This document shows positions 9,832 through 18,652 of a stretch of DNA of 64,000 nucleotides, piece after piece; the first letter of the stretch is position 1, and every line of letters starts with the position of its first letter. This stretch comes from Bacteroidia bacterium (GTDB lineage: Bacteria > Bacteroidota > Bacteroidia > Cytophagales > Cyclobacteriaceae). The notes under the pieces were generated by a model. That model saw nothing but the letters and a program-made list of their open reading frames with translations, was not told the origin of the DNA and did not search any database. Both the position numbers and the translations under genes were made by a program. Location of the stretch: NCBI GenBank assembly GCA_030425425.1, contig JAUIAO010000005.1, positions 62,001 through 126,000 on the forward strand. The letters run 5' to 3'.

Positions 9832-11409
9832 ATGGCAGAAAATATGTATCAATTCGACATTCCGTCACACCACAAATCCATCATTAAAGTGGTCGGTGTA
9901 GGAGGAGGAGGCAGTAATGCGGTCAACCACATGTATAACCTTGGGATCAAGGATGTAGAGTTCGTGGTGAGCAATACTGATATTCAGGCATTGGAAAGCA
10001 GTCCGGTGCCCAACAAACTACAATTGGGAGTCAACTTAACCGCAGGTCTTGGAGCAGGGGCCAATCCTGAGAAAGGAAAAAATGCGGCGGTAGAGTCCAA
10101 AGAAGAAATTAGAGAAATGATGGCTGAGGATACCAAAATGGTATTTATTACAGCCGGCATGGGAGGTGGTACCGGTACAGGTGCCGCACCAGTTATTGCA
10201 CAGGTAGCCAGAGAACTGGATATTTTGACTGTCGGTATTGTGACAGCTCCATTTTCTTTTGAAGGTAAAAAGAAAATTCAGGCCGCCAATGAAGGGATTG
10301 CAGAGTTGAAAAAATACTGCGATACCGTACTGGTAATATTGAATGACAAACTCAGAGAGATCTTCGGAAACCTGGCTATCAGGGAAGCTTTTTCACAGGC
10401 AGATAATGTGTTGACTACAGCAGCTAAAGGAATAGCGGAAATCATCACCGTACCCGGGTATGTCAATGTGGACTTTGAAGATGTGAAAACTGTGATGAAA
10501 GATGCAGGAGCTGCTGTAATGGGCTCTGCGCAAACTCACGGTGAAAACAGAGCCAGAAGAGCTGCTGAAGAAGCACTCAATTCACCATTACTCAACAATC
10601 AGAATGTGAATGGAGCAGACAAGATATTGCTTTCCATCATGTCTGGAGAAGAAGCCGAACTTCAAATGGACGAACTGGCAGACATTACAGATTATATGCA
10701 GGAGTTTGCCGGAGAAGATGCTGAGGTGATATTTGGTCACGGTGTGGACCAGGATCTGGGTGATAAAATCCGTGTGACCGTAATCGCCACAGGATTCGGT
10801 GGAGTGCAGGAGATTCCCACTAAAACTGAAAAGAAAGTAGAAACCAGGCAGGTAGAGAAGAAAGTTTATGATCTGGAAGCACCAAGACAAATTGAGCTTT
10901 TTGGTGGTAAATCAAAGGACCAGGACGAAGAAAAAAATAATGAGGAGGAGGATGAAATGGAAGACTCTTTCCAATTTGATTTTTTGAAAAATGAGATCAA
11001 GCGAGAAGTAGAAGAAGAGGATAAACTGGATATCAGTGGTTTCGACTTTGATCTGGGGGATGATTATGAAGTGTATGACGAGGATGATGATGAGCTGGAA
11101 CAGAAACCAGAGCCAAAGGAAGATGATTTCTTTTCATTCCATAAGCTTACTGAAGGTGAAGTTCATTCTAAGAAGCTTCATCTCATGGAGCAAAGAAGAA
11201 GAAGAGAAGAGTTGCTGGAAGGCACCAACAAGACCGATATCTCTTCTCAGAATTACAAGGACAAGTTTACTGTGCCGGCTTATGAGCGTAAGAAAATCAC
11301 CTTCTCTAAGGTGCCTCATAGTTCAGACCGGAATATTTCAAAATATAGCTTGAACGATGAAAGCCAGATTTTGGGAAATAATAAGTTTTTGCATGACAAT
11401 GTAGATTAA
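9832..11409 (+). CDS. ftsZ: Cell division protein FtsZ
   Basis: Tubulin-like GTPase forming the division ring. The GTPase domain (about residues 15-330) contains the tubulin signature GGGTGTG at 111-117 and the T7 loop region NVDFEDVKTVM. The protein is 525 aa because of a long acidic linker (about 345-450), as is usual in Bacteroidota. It is followed by a conserved C-terminal segment (VPAYERKKITFSKVPHSS) that would bind FtsA and other partners. It is the last gene of the cluster; a strong terminator lies 41 bp after the stop. Confidence 0.98.
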   Translation: MAENMYQFDIPSHHKSIIKVVGVGGGGSNAVNHMYNLGIKDVEFVVSNTDIQALESSPVPNKLQLGVNLTAGLGAGANPEKGKNAAVESKEEIREMMAEDTKMVFITAGMGGGTGTGAAPVIAQVARELDILTVGIVTAPFSFEGKKKIQAANEGIAELKKYCDTVLVILNDKLREIFGNLAIREAFSQADNVLTTAAKGIAEIITVPGYVNVDFEDVKTVMKDAGAAVMGSAQTHGENRARRAAEEALNSPLLNNQNVNGADKILLSIMSGEEAELQMDELADITDYMQEFAGEDAEVIFGHGVDQDLGDKIRVTVIATGFGGVQEIPTKTEKKVETRQVEKKVYDLEAPRQIELFGGKSKDQDEEKNNEEEDEMEDSFQFDFLKNEIKREVEEEDKLDISGFDFDLGDDYEVYDEDDDELEQKPEPKEDDFFSFHKLTEGEVHSKKLHLMEQRRRREELLEGTNKTDISSQNYKDKFTVPAYERKKITFSKVPHSSDRNISKYSLNDESQILGNNKFLHDNVD

Positions 11410-11449
11410 CATTTAAGCTTACACAAGCAGTTTTCTGCACATGACGATA

Positions 11450-11486
11450 GGTCGCCTCGAGGATAGAGGCGATCTTTTCTTTTTTA
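11450..11486 (+). terminator. Rho-independent terminator of the dcw operon
   Basis: A 9-bp stem with one G-U pair (GGTCGCCTC / GAGGCGATC) and a 7-nt loop is followed directly by TTTTCTTTTTT. It sits 41 bp after ftsZ and should end the long cell-division transcript. Confidence 0.85.
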
Positions 11487-11565
11487 AGAATTGGTAATCT
11501 TCAAGGAAATAATTTCAATTATTCCTTCATTTCGTTAACATTGGGGCTTGTAAAAATTCTAAAAT

Positions 11566-11907
11566 ATGAAAAATCCGATTCCTGGGATTATCACCGGCAT
11601 TTCAGAGTCAATCGATTCGAATTACAAAAGTTTTGTCAAGCAATTCAAACCGCGATATTTTGTGGTGGTCAATATGTACCATGTAATTCCTGGAAACCCG
11701 GTAAAACAGCAAAGCTTCACTGAGGGATTTGATAAGGGAGAGTTGGAACAGGCTTCTAAATTTTTCCGAAAGGTAGTAACCAAGCATGGTGAATTAGGGT
11801 TTCCGAATACGGAAATACAATTGATCAAAGGAAAGAAAACTATTCTTGATACTAAGAAATTTGGTCCGGTGGATATGGTCAAAACTATGAATGTAAAGAG
11901 CGCGTAA
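11566..11907 (+). CDS. Conserved hypothetical protein, 113 aa
   Basis: A 113-aa soluble protein, no signal peptide or membrane helix. It starts at an ATG 79 bp after the ftsZ terminator and ends just before its own terminator, so it is a monocistronic unit. The sequence has a beta/alpha character (YFVVVNMYHVIPG, then helical KGELEQASKFFRKVVTKHGE) with lysine-rich stretches. I recognise no family or active-site motif. The clean framing by two terminators and normal codon use make it a credible gene. Confidence 0.75.
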   Translation: MKNPIPGIITGISESIDSNYKSFVKQFKPRYFVVVNMYHVIPGNPVKQQSFTEGFDKGELEQASKFFRKVVTKHGELGFPNTEIQLIKGKKTILDTKKFGPVDMVKTMNVKSA

Positions 11908-11931
11908 CCTACCGTTCAAACGAAAATATTG

Positions 11932-11962
11932 AAGCCTCGTGGAATCTCCATGAGGCTTTTTT
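11932..11962 (+). terminator. Rho-independent terminator after the 113-aa gene
   Basis: An 11-bp stem with one G-U pair (AAGCCTCGTGG / CCATGAGGCTT), a 5-nt loop and a T6 run, located 24 bp after the stop codon. Confidence 0.85.
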
Positions 11963-12013
11963 ACATTATACTGATTGCCTTTGAGGCAACGTTTATATTT
12001 ACTCAAACAAAAT

Positions 12014-14842
12014 ATGCCTAAAAGAATGAAGAAGTTACTATTCTCCTTATTTCTAATTTTTCAAATAGGTTTTCTTCCAGCACAGGAAAAACCAATCCTC
12101 GATCTCACAGAACCACTGCCGGTGGATGAAAATGTGAAAATTGGTCAGCTGAAAAATGGCCTGACTTATTACCTCCGAAAAAACAACAAACCTGAAAATA
12201 AAATAGAGTTTAGACTGGTGGTGAAGGCTGGTTCTATATTAGAAGACGAAGATCAACGTGGATTGGCACATTTCATAGAGCACATGGCTTTCAATGGCTC
12301 AGAGCATTTTGAGAAAAATGAATTGGTCAACTACTTGCAGTCAATCGGTGTGGAGTTTGGTGCCGACCTCAATGCTTATACCAGTTTTGATGAGACGGTG
12401 TATATGCTGCCAATACCAACGGAAGATCCGGAAATCGTTGAAAAAGGACTTCTCGTACTACGCGACTGGGCAGGTGGTGTGACGTTTGATAATGAAGAAA
12501 TCGATAAAGAAAGAGGCGTAGTGCTGGAGGAATGGCGCCTTGGCAGAGGAGCAGACCAGCGTATGAGAGATGAATGGTTTCCATTGCTTTTCAAAGATTC
12601 TAAATATGCCGTGAGACTGCCGATAGGCAGTGAAGAAGTGATTCAAAATGCGGATTATGAGACAGTTAAAAGATTTTACAAAGACTGGTATAGACCAGAT
12701 TTGATGGCGGTAGTGGCCGTGGGTGACCTGGAGCCGGATGAAATGGAAAAACAGATCAAGAAAGTTTTTGGTAATCTGAAAAATCCTAAAAAAGAACGAC
12801 CAAGAGTCTACAGTGATGTGCCTGATCATAAAGAGACCTATGTTTCCATCGCGCAGGATGAAGAAGCAGCATTCACAAGAGTGAGTATGTATTACAAGCA
12901 TGATGCAGAATCTACGATCAAGTTTGAAGATTATAAACGCGATTTGATCTATTCCATTTATGGTGACATGATCAATCAACGTTTGGATGAACTGAGAAGA
13001 CAAGAGAATCCTCCATTTATCGGAGCAGGTGTAGGCTACGGTGAGATGGTGCTGACCAAGAGTGTTTATTACGCTAGCGCTACGGTGGGTGAAGATGGCG
13101 TGTTGCAAGGCCTGAATGCAGTAGCGACAGAAAATGAGCGAGTAAAACGTTTTGGTTTTACGGAAGGAGAGTTGGAGAGAGCAAAGGCATCATTGATCAA
13201 AGGATATGAGCGCGCACTCAAGGAAAAAGACAAAACTGAGTCTGGTAGATATGTGCGTGAATACATGGGCAATTTTCTGGAAGAAGAACCGATTCCGGGC
13301 ATTGATTTCGAAACGGCATTTGTGCAAAAGATTGTACCTCAGATCACTCTTGAAGAAGTCAATTCATTGGCAAAAGCATGGATCTCAGACGAAAACAGAG
13401 TGGTTATTGTCACCGGGCCGGAAAAAGAAGGTGTAGTCATGCCTACAGAGCAAGAGATATTGGCTGTTTTGAAAGACGTAGAGCAAGCGGATATAGAGCC
13501 ATACGATGATGGCGTGTCAGGTGCAGACCTGATGGCCAGCAAGCCCAAAGCCGGATCAGTAGTCTCTACTACCAAAAATGAAACGGTGGATCTTACAGAG
13601 TGGACGCTTTCTAATGGTATGAAAGTGGCCTGGAAAAAAACGGATTTTAAAAATGATCAGATCCTGATGGCAGGATATAGCTGGGGCGGAACTTCACTGT
13701 ACTCTGATGAAGATTATCACTCGGCTGGCAATGCTTCTACCGCCGTTTCGCAGGGTGGAGTGGGTGAGTTTTCACCTACCGATTTGGAGAAAATGCTATC
13801 AGGCAAAGTGGTCAACGTTTCCCAGTTTATCGGTGAGCTACAGGAAGGTATGAATGGTAGCGCTTCTCCTGAAGATCTGGAGACCTTGTTTCAGTTGATA
13901 TATCTGCACTTCACGGCACCTCGCAAAGATGCCGGAGCATTCAACTCGTACATCAATCGTATGAAAATGATCCTTCCAAATATCATGTCCAATCCAAATT
14001 ATTTCTTCCAGGATGCGGTGGCTAATGTGATGTCTCAAGGGCACCTGAGAGGTGGAGGAATCCCAACTGTTGAGGACTTGGAGAAAGTGGATTTTGATCG
14101 GGCTTTTGAGATTTACCAGGAGCGGTTTGCCAATGCCGGTGATTTCAAGTTTGTGTTCGTAGGGGCGATTGATGAAGCACAGTTGAAGTCACTCACTGAG
14201 ACTTATTTGGCTTCTCTGCCAGCCACAGATGATCGTGAGGAATATAAAGATGTGGGCGTACGTCCTCCTTCTGGCAAGGTGATCAAGACTTTCAACAAAG
14301 GTAAGGATCCGAAGAGCTCAGTGAGGATTTACTATGAAGGTACTGCAGACTATGATTTCGAAGCACGATATCACCTTTCTACATTGGGAGATATCCTCTC
14401 CAACAGGCTGATCGATGTGATCCGTGAAGAAAAGAGTGGGGTTTATGGAGTGGGTGCCAATGGTAGCATGGAAAAGAATCCGTATGAGTCATATTCGGTT
14501 TCTATTAGCTTCCCTTGTGGACCAGAAAACACAGAATCGCTGATAGCCGATGTGCTGGCAGAGGTGGAGAAAATGAAAACGGAAGGCCCGACACAGGAAG
14601 AACTGGATGAAGTGCTACAGGCACACAAACAAAACAGAAAAGAAGGTTTGGAAAAGAATGGATTCTGGCTCAATAGCATCCGTTTTTACGATTCAGTAGG
14701 AGCAGACCTGGACAAGTTCTACTCATTTGACGAGAGAGTGAATTCCATCACAGTAGATGATGTAAAAGCTGCAGCACAGAAATTTATGAGTGGAGAGAAC
14801 TACATTCAGCTGGTGCTAATGCCGGAAGAAGGAGGGGAATAA
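12014..14842 (+). CDS. M16 family zinc peptidase, two-domain (pitrilysin/PqqL-like), exported
   Basis: Secreted or periplasmic metallopeptidase of the M16 (inverzincin) family. A signal peptide is visible at residues 5-24 (KKLLFSLFLIFQIGFLPAQ). The first M16 domain carries the inverted zinc motif HFIEH at residues 86-90 with the distal glutamate in the VVLEEWRLGRG region. The second half (from about residue 530, WTLSNGMKVAWKK) repeats the fold without the motif, as in PqqL-type proteins with four M16 modules. I use the ATG at 12014; ATG 12026 would remove four residues, and an upstream TTG at 11975 is unlikely because it overlaps the preceding terminator region. The gene is flanked by terminators, so it is transcribed alone. 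Confidence 0.92.
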   Translation: MPKRMKKLLFSLFLIFQIGFLPAQEKPILDLTEPLPVDENVKIGQLKNGLTYYLRKNNKPENKIEFRLVVKAGSILEDEDQRGLAHFIEHMAFNGSEHFEKNELVNYLQSIGVEFGADLNAYTSFDETVYMLPIPTEDPEIVEKGLLVLRDWAGGVTFDNEEIDKERGVVLEEWRLGRGADQRMRDEWFPLLFKDSKYAVRLPIGSEEVIQNADYETVKRFYKDWYRPDLMAVVAVGDLEPDEMEKQIKKVFGNLKNPKKERPRVYSDVPDHKETYVSIAQDEEAAFTRVSMYYKHDAESTIKFEDYKRDLIYSIYGDMINQRLDELRRQENPPFIGAGVGYGEMVLTKSVYYASATVGEDGVLQGLNAVATENERVKRFGFTEGELERAKASLIKGYERALKEKDKTESGRYVREYMGNFLEEEPIPGIDFETAFVQKIVPQITLEEVNSLAKAWISDENRVVIVTGPEKEGVVMPTEQEILAVLKDVEQADIEPYDDGVSGADLMASKPKAGSVVSTTKNETVDLTEWTLSNGMKVAWKKTDFKNDQILMAGYSWGGTSLYSDEDYHSAGNASTAVSQGGVGEFSPTDLEKMLSGKVVNVSQFIGELQEGMNGSASPEDLETLFQLIYLHFTAPRKDAGAFNSYINRMKMILPNIMSNPNYFFQDAVANVMSQGHLRGGGIPTVEDLEKVDFDRAFEIYQERFANAGDFKFVFVGAIDEAQLKSLTETYLASLPATDDREEYKDVGVRPPSGKVIKTFNKGKDPKSSVRIYYEGTADYDFEARYHLSTLGDILSNRLIDVIREEKSGVYGVGANGSMEKNPYESYSVSISFPCGPENTESLIADVLAEVEKMKTEGPTQEELDEVLQAHKQNRKEGLEKNGFWLNSIRFYDSVGADLDKFYSFDERVNSITVDDVKAAAQKFMSGENYIQLVLMPEEGGE

Positions 14843-14868
14843 GAATAGACGAAATAAATGAAATTGAT

Positions 14869-14905
14869 AAATAGCGTAAATGGTCATCATATACGCTATT
14901 TTTAT
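14869..14905 (+). terminator. Rho-independent terminator after the M16 peptidase
   Basis: A perfect 10-bp stem (AAATAGCGTA / TACGCTATTT) with a 13-nt loop leads into a T-rich stretch, 26 bp after the stop codon. Confidence 0.75.
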
Positions 14906-14953
14906 TTGATGGAGTCAGGTCGTATGATCTGATATGTTTTGATACAGATTAAG

Positions 14954-15841
14954 ATGAATGGATTAATTCTTTTGAAAAGAATATTGATTATTGCATGGTT
15001 GATGATCTTTTTTCATAATTGTCAGCATAAGCAATCAGAGAACGATATTACTAGTATTGACTTCAATGAAGTAAAAAGAATTGTTTGGGACAATTATTCT
15101 AAGAATGAGTCCAATTTTTTCACTGAGTATGCGAATAATCTTTTTAAAGAATATTTAAAGAATATTGATCAATTAGTTGATTCATCTTATGATGTGATTT
15201 ATGACGGATTGCTGATTAAGTATTTTTATTGCCCAGGGAATGATTTTTCTTTTTCAGTCATTCGTGGTGTTAAAGGTCATATCTACTATGTTGGATTGTC
15301 AGATTTGGTATATTTCAAAAATTTAAAAGACAGTCTATATTTTAGGGATAATGATATTCTTCAGAAAAAGAAATTAGGATTGGAGATTTTGAAATATGAG
15401 TTGCCGGTAACATCTTATTTCAATGAGATATTCAACAATGAACCATCCTTTCTCTTATTTGAAGGTCAAAATGAACATGAACGTGTTATGGCCTTAAAGA
15501 AAGCATATAGTTTGGTTTATCTTGTTCATCAAATAAAAATAGAAGGCTATTTTTCATTATATGAGTCGGTTTTCGAATTTGGTATCCCGCCTGAAGACCT
15601 AATGGCTTCATTAAAGGAGCTAACAAACGAATCAGATTCCAGTACAATGGTACAAGTTTCTAAACAACTTGATCCCTATCCTGATAAATCTCTTGAATCA
15701 AGAGTCTTTTTGTACAAGGTAGATAATAATGGAATTGTTGGATTTAAATACATAATAGATAATAATTATATATCTGTTTCAGAATTCTTTATTCCTCAAG
15801 ACACTCGTTTGCTTGATTTTGCATGCGATTTGAATTATTAA
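14954..15841 (+). CDS. Putative lipoprotein of unknown function, about 295 aa
   Basis: Starts at ATG 14954 with a hydrophobic leader (ILLKRILIIAWLMIFF) and a cysteine in HNCQ that could be a lipobox, so an outer-membrane or periplasmic lipoprotein is likely. The rest is rich in Phe, Tyr, Asn and Lys with AT-rich codons, noticeably more than the M16 gene upstream, suggesting a recently acquired or fast-evolving gene. No domain is recognised. The opening TSIDFNEVK recalls some Bacteroidota 6-bladed propeller lipoproteins, but the remainder does not support this. Confidence 0.6.
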   Translation: MNGLILLKRILIIAWLMIFFHNCQHKQSENDITSIDFNEVKRIVWDNYSKNESNFFTEYANNLFKEYLKNIDQLVDSSYDVIYDGLLIKYFYCPGNDFSFSVIRGVKGHIYYVGLSDLVYFKNLKDSLYFRDNDILQKKKLGLEILKYELPVTSYFNEIFNNEPSFLLFEGQNEHERVMALKKAYSLVYLVHQIKIEGYFSLYESVFEFGIPPEDLMASLKELTNESDSSTMVQVSKQLDPYPDKSLESRVFLYKVDNNGIVGFKYIIDNNYISVSEFFIPQDTRLLDFACDLNY

Positions 15842-15893
15842 TCTTTTGCCATTGCTGGTGTTATCCCCAAGTTAGTCTGAGTATGTCAGCTAG

Positions 15894-15934
15894 TGCTGGC
15901 GCGAGCATTTTGCTGGGCCGCATAGGCTCGTGCC
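15894..15934 (+). repeat. REP-like hairpin upstream of the RAYT transposase
   Basis: A 9-bp stem GGCGCGAGC / GCTCGTGCC (one G-U) lies at 15898-15934. The 21 bp at 15894-15914 are the near-exact inverse (2 mismatches) of 16565-16585 on the other side of the RAYT gene. GC-rich palindromes next to RAYT genes are the expected substrates of these transposases. Confidence 0.7.
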
Positions 15935-16007
15935 TATAAATTTGGAATGTTAGATTATTTAATGAGCGTTATATGCTTTATATTTCAATCTCCATTATCA
16001 TTGTTAA

Positions 16008-16556
16008 ATGAGTCGAAAGTACAAGTTCCATAACCCTGAGGGCATTTATTTTGTGAGTTTCGCAACTGTTTATTGGCTGGATGTATTTGTTAGGGATAGG
16101 TATTTTGATGTGTTGCTAGAAAGTTTGAAGTATTGTAAGAATGAGTTGGGAATGTTGATTCATGCATATTGTTTTATGCCGAGTCATGTTCATTTGATTT
16201 TTAGTGCAACAAAAGGAAATCATGGAGAGCTCTTGAAATCATTTAAAACTTTTACCTCCAAAAAAATGCAGTCTTTGATTGCAGGTAATCCACAAGAAAG
16301 TCGGAAAGAGTGGATGCTTTGGATGATGGAGAGAGCTGGTTCAAAAAACAGTAATGTGACAAATAGACAATTTTGGCAACAAAATAACCAACCTATTGAA
16401 CTTTTGAGTAATCATGTAATAGATCAAAAAGGTACTTATGTGCATATGAATCCGGTGGAGGCTGGTTTTGTGTGTGAAGCAACGCATTGGAAGTATAGCA
16501 GCGCTCTTGACTATAGCGGCAGTAATGGTTTAATTAAAATAGATTTTCTTGATTAA
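16008..16556 (+). CDS. REP-associated tyrosine transposase (RAYT, Y1/HUH superfamily)
   Basis: A 182-aa single-strand DNA transposase related to IS200/IS605 TnpA. The HUH metal-binding motif is HVH at residues 60-62 (FMPSHVHLIF), and the catalytic tyrosine is probably Y144 in TYVHMNPVEAG, the position typical of RAYTs. The N terminus RKYKFHNPEGIYFVSFATVYW is also characteristic. RAYTs are usually single-copy domesticated genes that mobilise nearby REP palindromes. Here the gene is bracketed by inverted GC-rich hairpins in otherwise AT-rich DNA. Confidence 0.93.
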   Translation: MSRKYKFHNPEGIYFVSFATVYWLDVFVRDRYFDVLLESLKYCKNELGMLIHAYCFMPSHVHLIFSATKGNHGELLKSFKTFTSKKMQSLIAGNPQESRKEWMLWMMERAGSKNSNVTNRQFWQQNNQPIELLSNHVIDQKGTYVHMNPVEAGFVCEATHWKYSSALDYSGSNGLIKIDFLD

Positions 16557-16558
16557 AA

Positions 16559-16585
16559 GGTACGAGCAAAATACTCGCACCAGCA
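16559..16585 (+). repeat. REP-like hairpin downstream of the RAYT transposase
   Basis: GGTACGAG and CTCGCACC form a short stem (one mismatch) around a 7-nt loop. Bases 16565-16585 match the inverse of 15894-15914 in 19 of 21 positions, so the two hairpins form an inverted pair around the transposase gene. Confidence 0.7.
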
Positions 16586-16609
16586 TGGGGAGAGGGATTT
16601 TACTTAAAC

Positions 16610-17104
16610 TCAATTCTTCTTCAATAAATGTTCAATGATGGTAAACTCCTTTGGTGTGAAACTATGAGCAATTAATAATTTCTTACCGGTTTCTTTTTCA
16701 ATTTCCATTCCATCAGTTGATTGGATGATATTAAGAATCTTATTTATCAAAATCTGTTTATTTCCTGTTTTTCCCCGGAATATAATTCTATTGTTAGTAA
16801 TATATAAATCACCAACTTCGAACGGTTTCATTTCACCAGTTGGTTTTTGTTCATACCATTCTGTTTCCTTAAGAATAGAGTGTAACACTTCTTTTTGTCC
16901 TAATCTGATGTCGGTTTCAATTTGAGGAAGGCCACTCTCAAGAAAAATATCTCGATAATGTTCTATTTCACTTGCAAATTTTTCTAAACTTTCATTATTA
17001 AATTTCCTTAGCCTGTCCTTCTCTTTATATCCTTCTTTAACATAATGAAATAGAGCCACACCAATGATTATCACAAATAACAGAAGTAAATAATTATCAT
17101 TCAT
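16610..17104 (-). CDS. Membrane-anchored protein with PH/GRAM-like C-terminal domain
   Basis: A 164-aa protein read leftward. One N-terminal membrane helix (residues about 4-22, YLLLLFVIIIGVALFHYV) is followed by a charged helical stretch (25-60). A beta-rich domain from about 85 to 150 (VGDLYITNNRIIFRGKTGNKQILINKILNI...KLLIAHSF) resembles the short bacterial PH-like/GRAM-like fold with its LxxTNxRIIF strand. The function is not known. It converges on the RAYT gene across the right REP hairpin and has no operon partner. Confidence 0.65.
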   Translation of the reverse strand: MNDNYLLLLFVIIIGVALFHYVKEGYKEKDRLRKFNNESLEKFASEIEHYRDIFLESGLPQIETDIRLGQKEVLHSILKETEWYEQKPTGEMKPFEVGDLYITNNRIIFRGKTGNKQILINKILNIIQSTDGMEIEKETGKKLLIAHSFTPKEFTIIEHLLKKN

Positions 17105-17729
17105 AAAAATTCTTCAATAAAAGCGCAGTTGTAATTAATTGAATAAGTAGATAATAATGAAATAATAAATGGCTGACTTTGCCTTTACCGCTGTTATCAC
17201 CGGCAAACGAGATGCAATGAGCGAGTTCCGATGTGTGAGGGGGTACTTCCGAAGTGGGGTAACCCACTTCCGAGGTGATCGTGAGCACCTTTCTGGTTCA
17301 TCGTTTAGGTTTAGAGGTGGCGCAATGAGCCTTTATGGCGCTTGTATGCACATCGGAAGTCCGATGTTGAGGTTTTTTGGTGCTTTTTTGCACCTTTTTG
17401 GTTTATGGTTGCACATCAGAGATGTTTGCTTGTACATTTTTGGTTCAACATTCCACCATTTTATCCGTGCCTCTGCTGGTGCTATCACCGGCAAACGAGA
17501 TGCATTGAGCGAGTTGCACTACCACCTAGAATAATCTTAGAAAAAACTCTGAAATGAATGAATTACGATTGCCATTGCATGTATTCCTGTCGGAGATAAC
17601 ATCGACAGAAGTGAGGAGGAATATGCAAGGACTGAAAAAAGAACTGTAGCAATATCATCCACTTGGATGAAACAGTATAAGGCAATACCTTTTATATTTG
17701 TACCGTATTGGTACATAAAATATAAAACT
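17105..17729. repeat. Repeat-rich intergenic patch with copies 1 and 2 of a 47-bp repeat
   Basis: No convincing gene. Copy 1 (17191-17230) and copy 2 (17479-17525) share the core ATCACCGGCAAACGAGATGC followed by ATGAGCGAGTT; copy 3 is at 18378-18424. Between copies 1 and 2 are degenerate units: a near-palindrome of CACTTCCGA(A/G)GTG words at 17245-17280, and iterated CACCTTTYTGGTT / TACATTTTTGGTT words around 17287, 17389 and 17430. Two long open frames here only reflect the lack of stops in repeat DNA. Confidence 0.6.
17699..17715 (+). promoter_or_regulatory. Probable YefM operator palindrome
   Basis: TGTACC-GTATT-GGTACA is a 6-bp inverted repeat with a 5-nt spacer, 14 bp before the antitoxin ATG. 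It resembles the TGTACA hexamers of the E. coli yefM-yoeB operator (established knowledge of that family). It would support autorepression by the antitoxin and the toxin-antitoxin complex. Confidence 0.55.
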
Positions 17730-17981
17730 ATGTTAGTGATAAGTAGTAGAGAATTTAGACAGAATCAAAAGATGTATTTTGAAAGAGCAGATCAGGGAGA
17801 ACAGATTATTGTTCAGAGAGGAAAGAATAAATCTTATGCTTTGACTCCTGTTGGAGAAGATGATTTATACTTCAATGCAGAAATGGTAAAGCGAATTAAA
17901 GAAAGCATAAATCAAATTGAAACAGGGAAAGCCAAAAAGGTAACCACTCCTGAAGAGATTAATGATTTGTTAGGTCTATGA
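17730..17981 (+). CDS. Antitoxin of the Phd/YefM family
   Basis: An 83-aa antitoxin beginning MLVISSREFRQNQKMYFERA, the typical Phd/YefM N-terminal DNA-binding fold. The residues around 30-45 (IIVQRGKNKSYALTPV) complete it, and a flexible C-terminal toxin-binding tail follows. The ATG at 17730 is preferred over an upstream in-frame ATG at 17667, because the operator palindrome lies between them and homologues start at MxVIS. It overlaps the toxin gene by 4 bp (ATGA). Confidence 0.9.
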   Translation: MLVISSREFRQNQKMYFERADQGEQIIVQRGKNKSYALTPVGEDDLYFNAEMVKRIKESINQIETGKAKKVTTPEEINDLLGL

Positions 17982-18256
17982 GTTATGTTTTAGAGTTCTC
18001 GGAACATGCCTTGGAAGATATCGAGAAACATATAAAGGCTGGTGATCAATCCGTTTTGAAAAAGTTGCAGCGTTTATTCAATGAACTACGAAAACATCCT
18101 TTAACAGGTACAGGGCAACCTGAAAAGTTAAAACATGATTTGGCAGGTTTATACTCAAGAAGGATTAACAGAAAACATCGATTGGTTTATTCCATCAAGG
18201 AGGAAATAGTAACTGTTTACGTAGTGAGTGCTTGGTCACACTACGGAGACAAGTAA
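17978..18256 (+). CDS. Toxin of the Txe/YoeB family (ribosome-dependent mRNA endonuclease)
   Basis: A 92-aa RelE-fold toxin that would cleave mRNA in the ribosomal A site. The YoeB signature is intact: GQPEKLKHDLAGLYSRRINRKHRLVY and the C-terminal AWSHYGDK. By alignment with E. coli YoeB, E49, R68, H88 and Y89 fit the catalytic residues. Translation is coupled to the antitoxin. Unlike the other toxin genes in this window it appears undamaged. The module lies between copies 2 and 3 of the 47-bp direct repeat. Confidence 0.92.
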   Translation: MSYVLEFSEHALEDIEKHIKAGDQSVLKKLQRLFNELRKHPLTGTGQPEKLKHDLAGLYSRRINRKHRLVYSIKEEIVTVYVVSAWSHYGDK

Positions 18257-18652
18257 ATCCACCACACCCACCCGTTCCCGCCATACTCTGCATGGTGGTT
18301 GTATGTATGAATCAAGGAAAGCTTTTTGCAGTGATGTGAAGGTTTTTCTATGAATAAGCTCCCCTTTGCATTTTTTGGTGTTATCACCGGCAAACGAGGT
18401 TCAATGAGCGAGTTGCACTACCACTCATATTGATCGAATAGTCAGCCATTACACCATTTCCACGTTCAGTTCAGAAACAGATTTTCCCTCACCAATCAAG
18501 ATTTTTCCAATTCTGTCTAAAAATCCAGAATTTCTCCCGAATTGAAGATTTACTTAGAAAAGGAATAGACATTGAATAGCGACACAAAGCATTCATTCTA
18601 ATATCATTCCGAAAATGAAGTGACATTTTTTTTCCACCTAAATGCTTCAATT
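18257..18652. repeat. Intergenic region with copy 3 of the 47-bp repeat
   Basis: Copy 3 of the repeat (18378-18424) matches copy 2 in 43 of 47 positions and has the same orientation. A CCACCA / TGGTGG inverted pair lies at about 18260-18298. Nothing else is recognisable before the lipoprotein gene. Confidence 0.65.

Noticed and set aside
17169-17534. A 121-codon open frame on the plus strand, and a 63-codon frame opposite it
   Set aside because: Both run through dispersed repeat DNA. The two ends of the plus frame even repeat the same peptide (ITGKRDA(M/L)SE) because the nucleotide repeat is duplicated. There is no family-like pattern.
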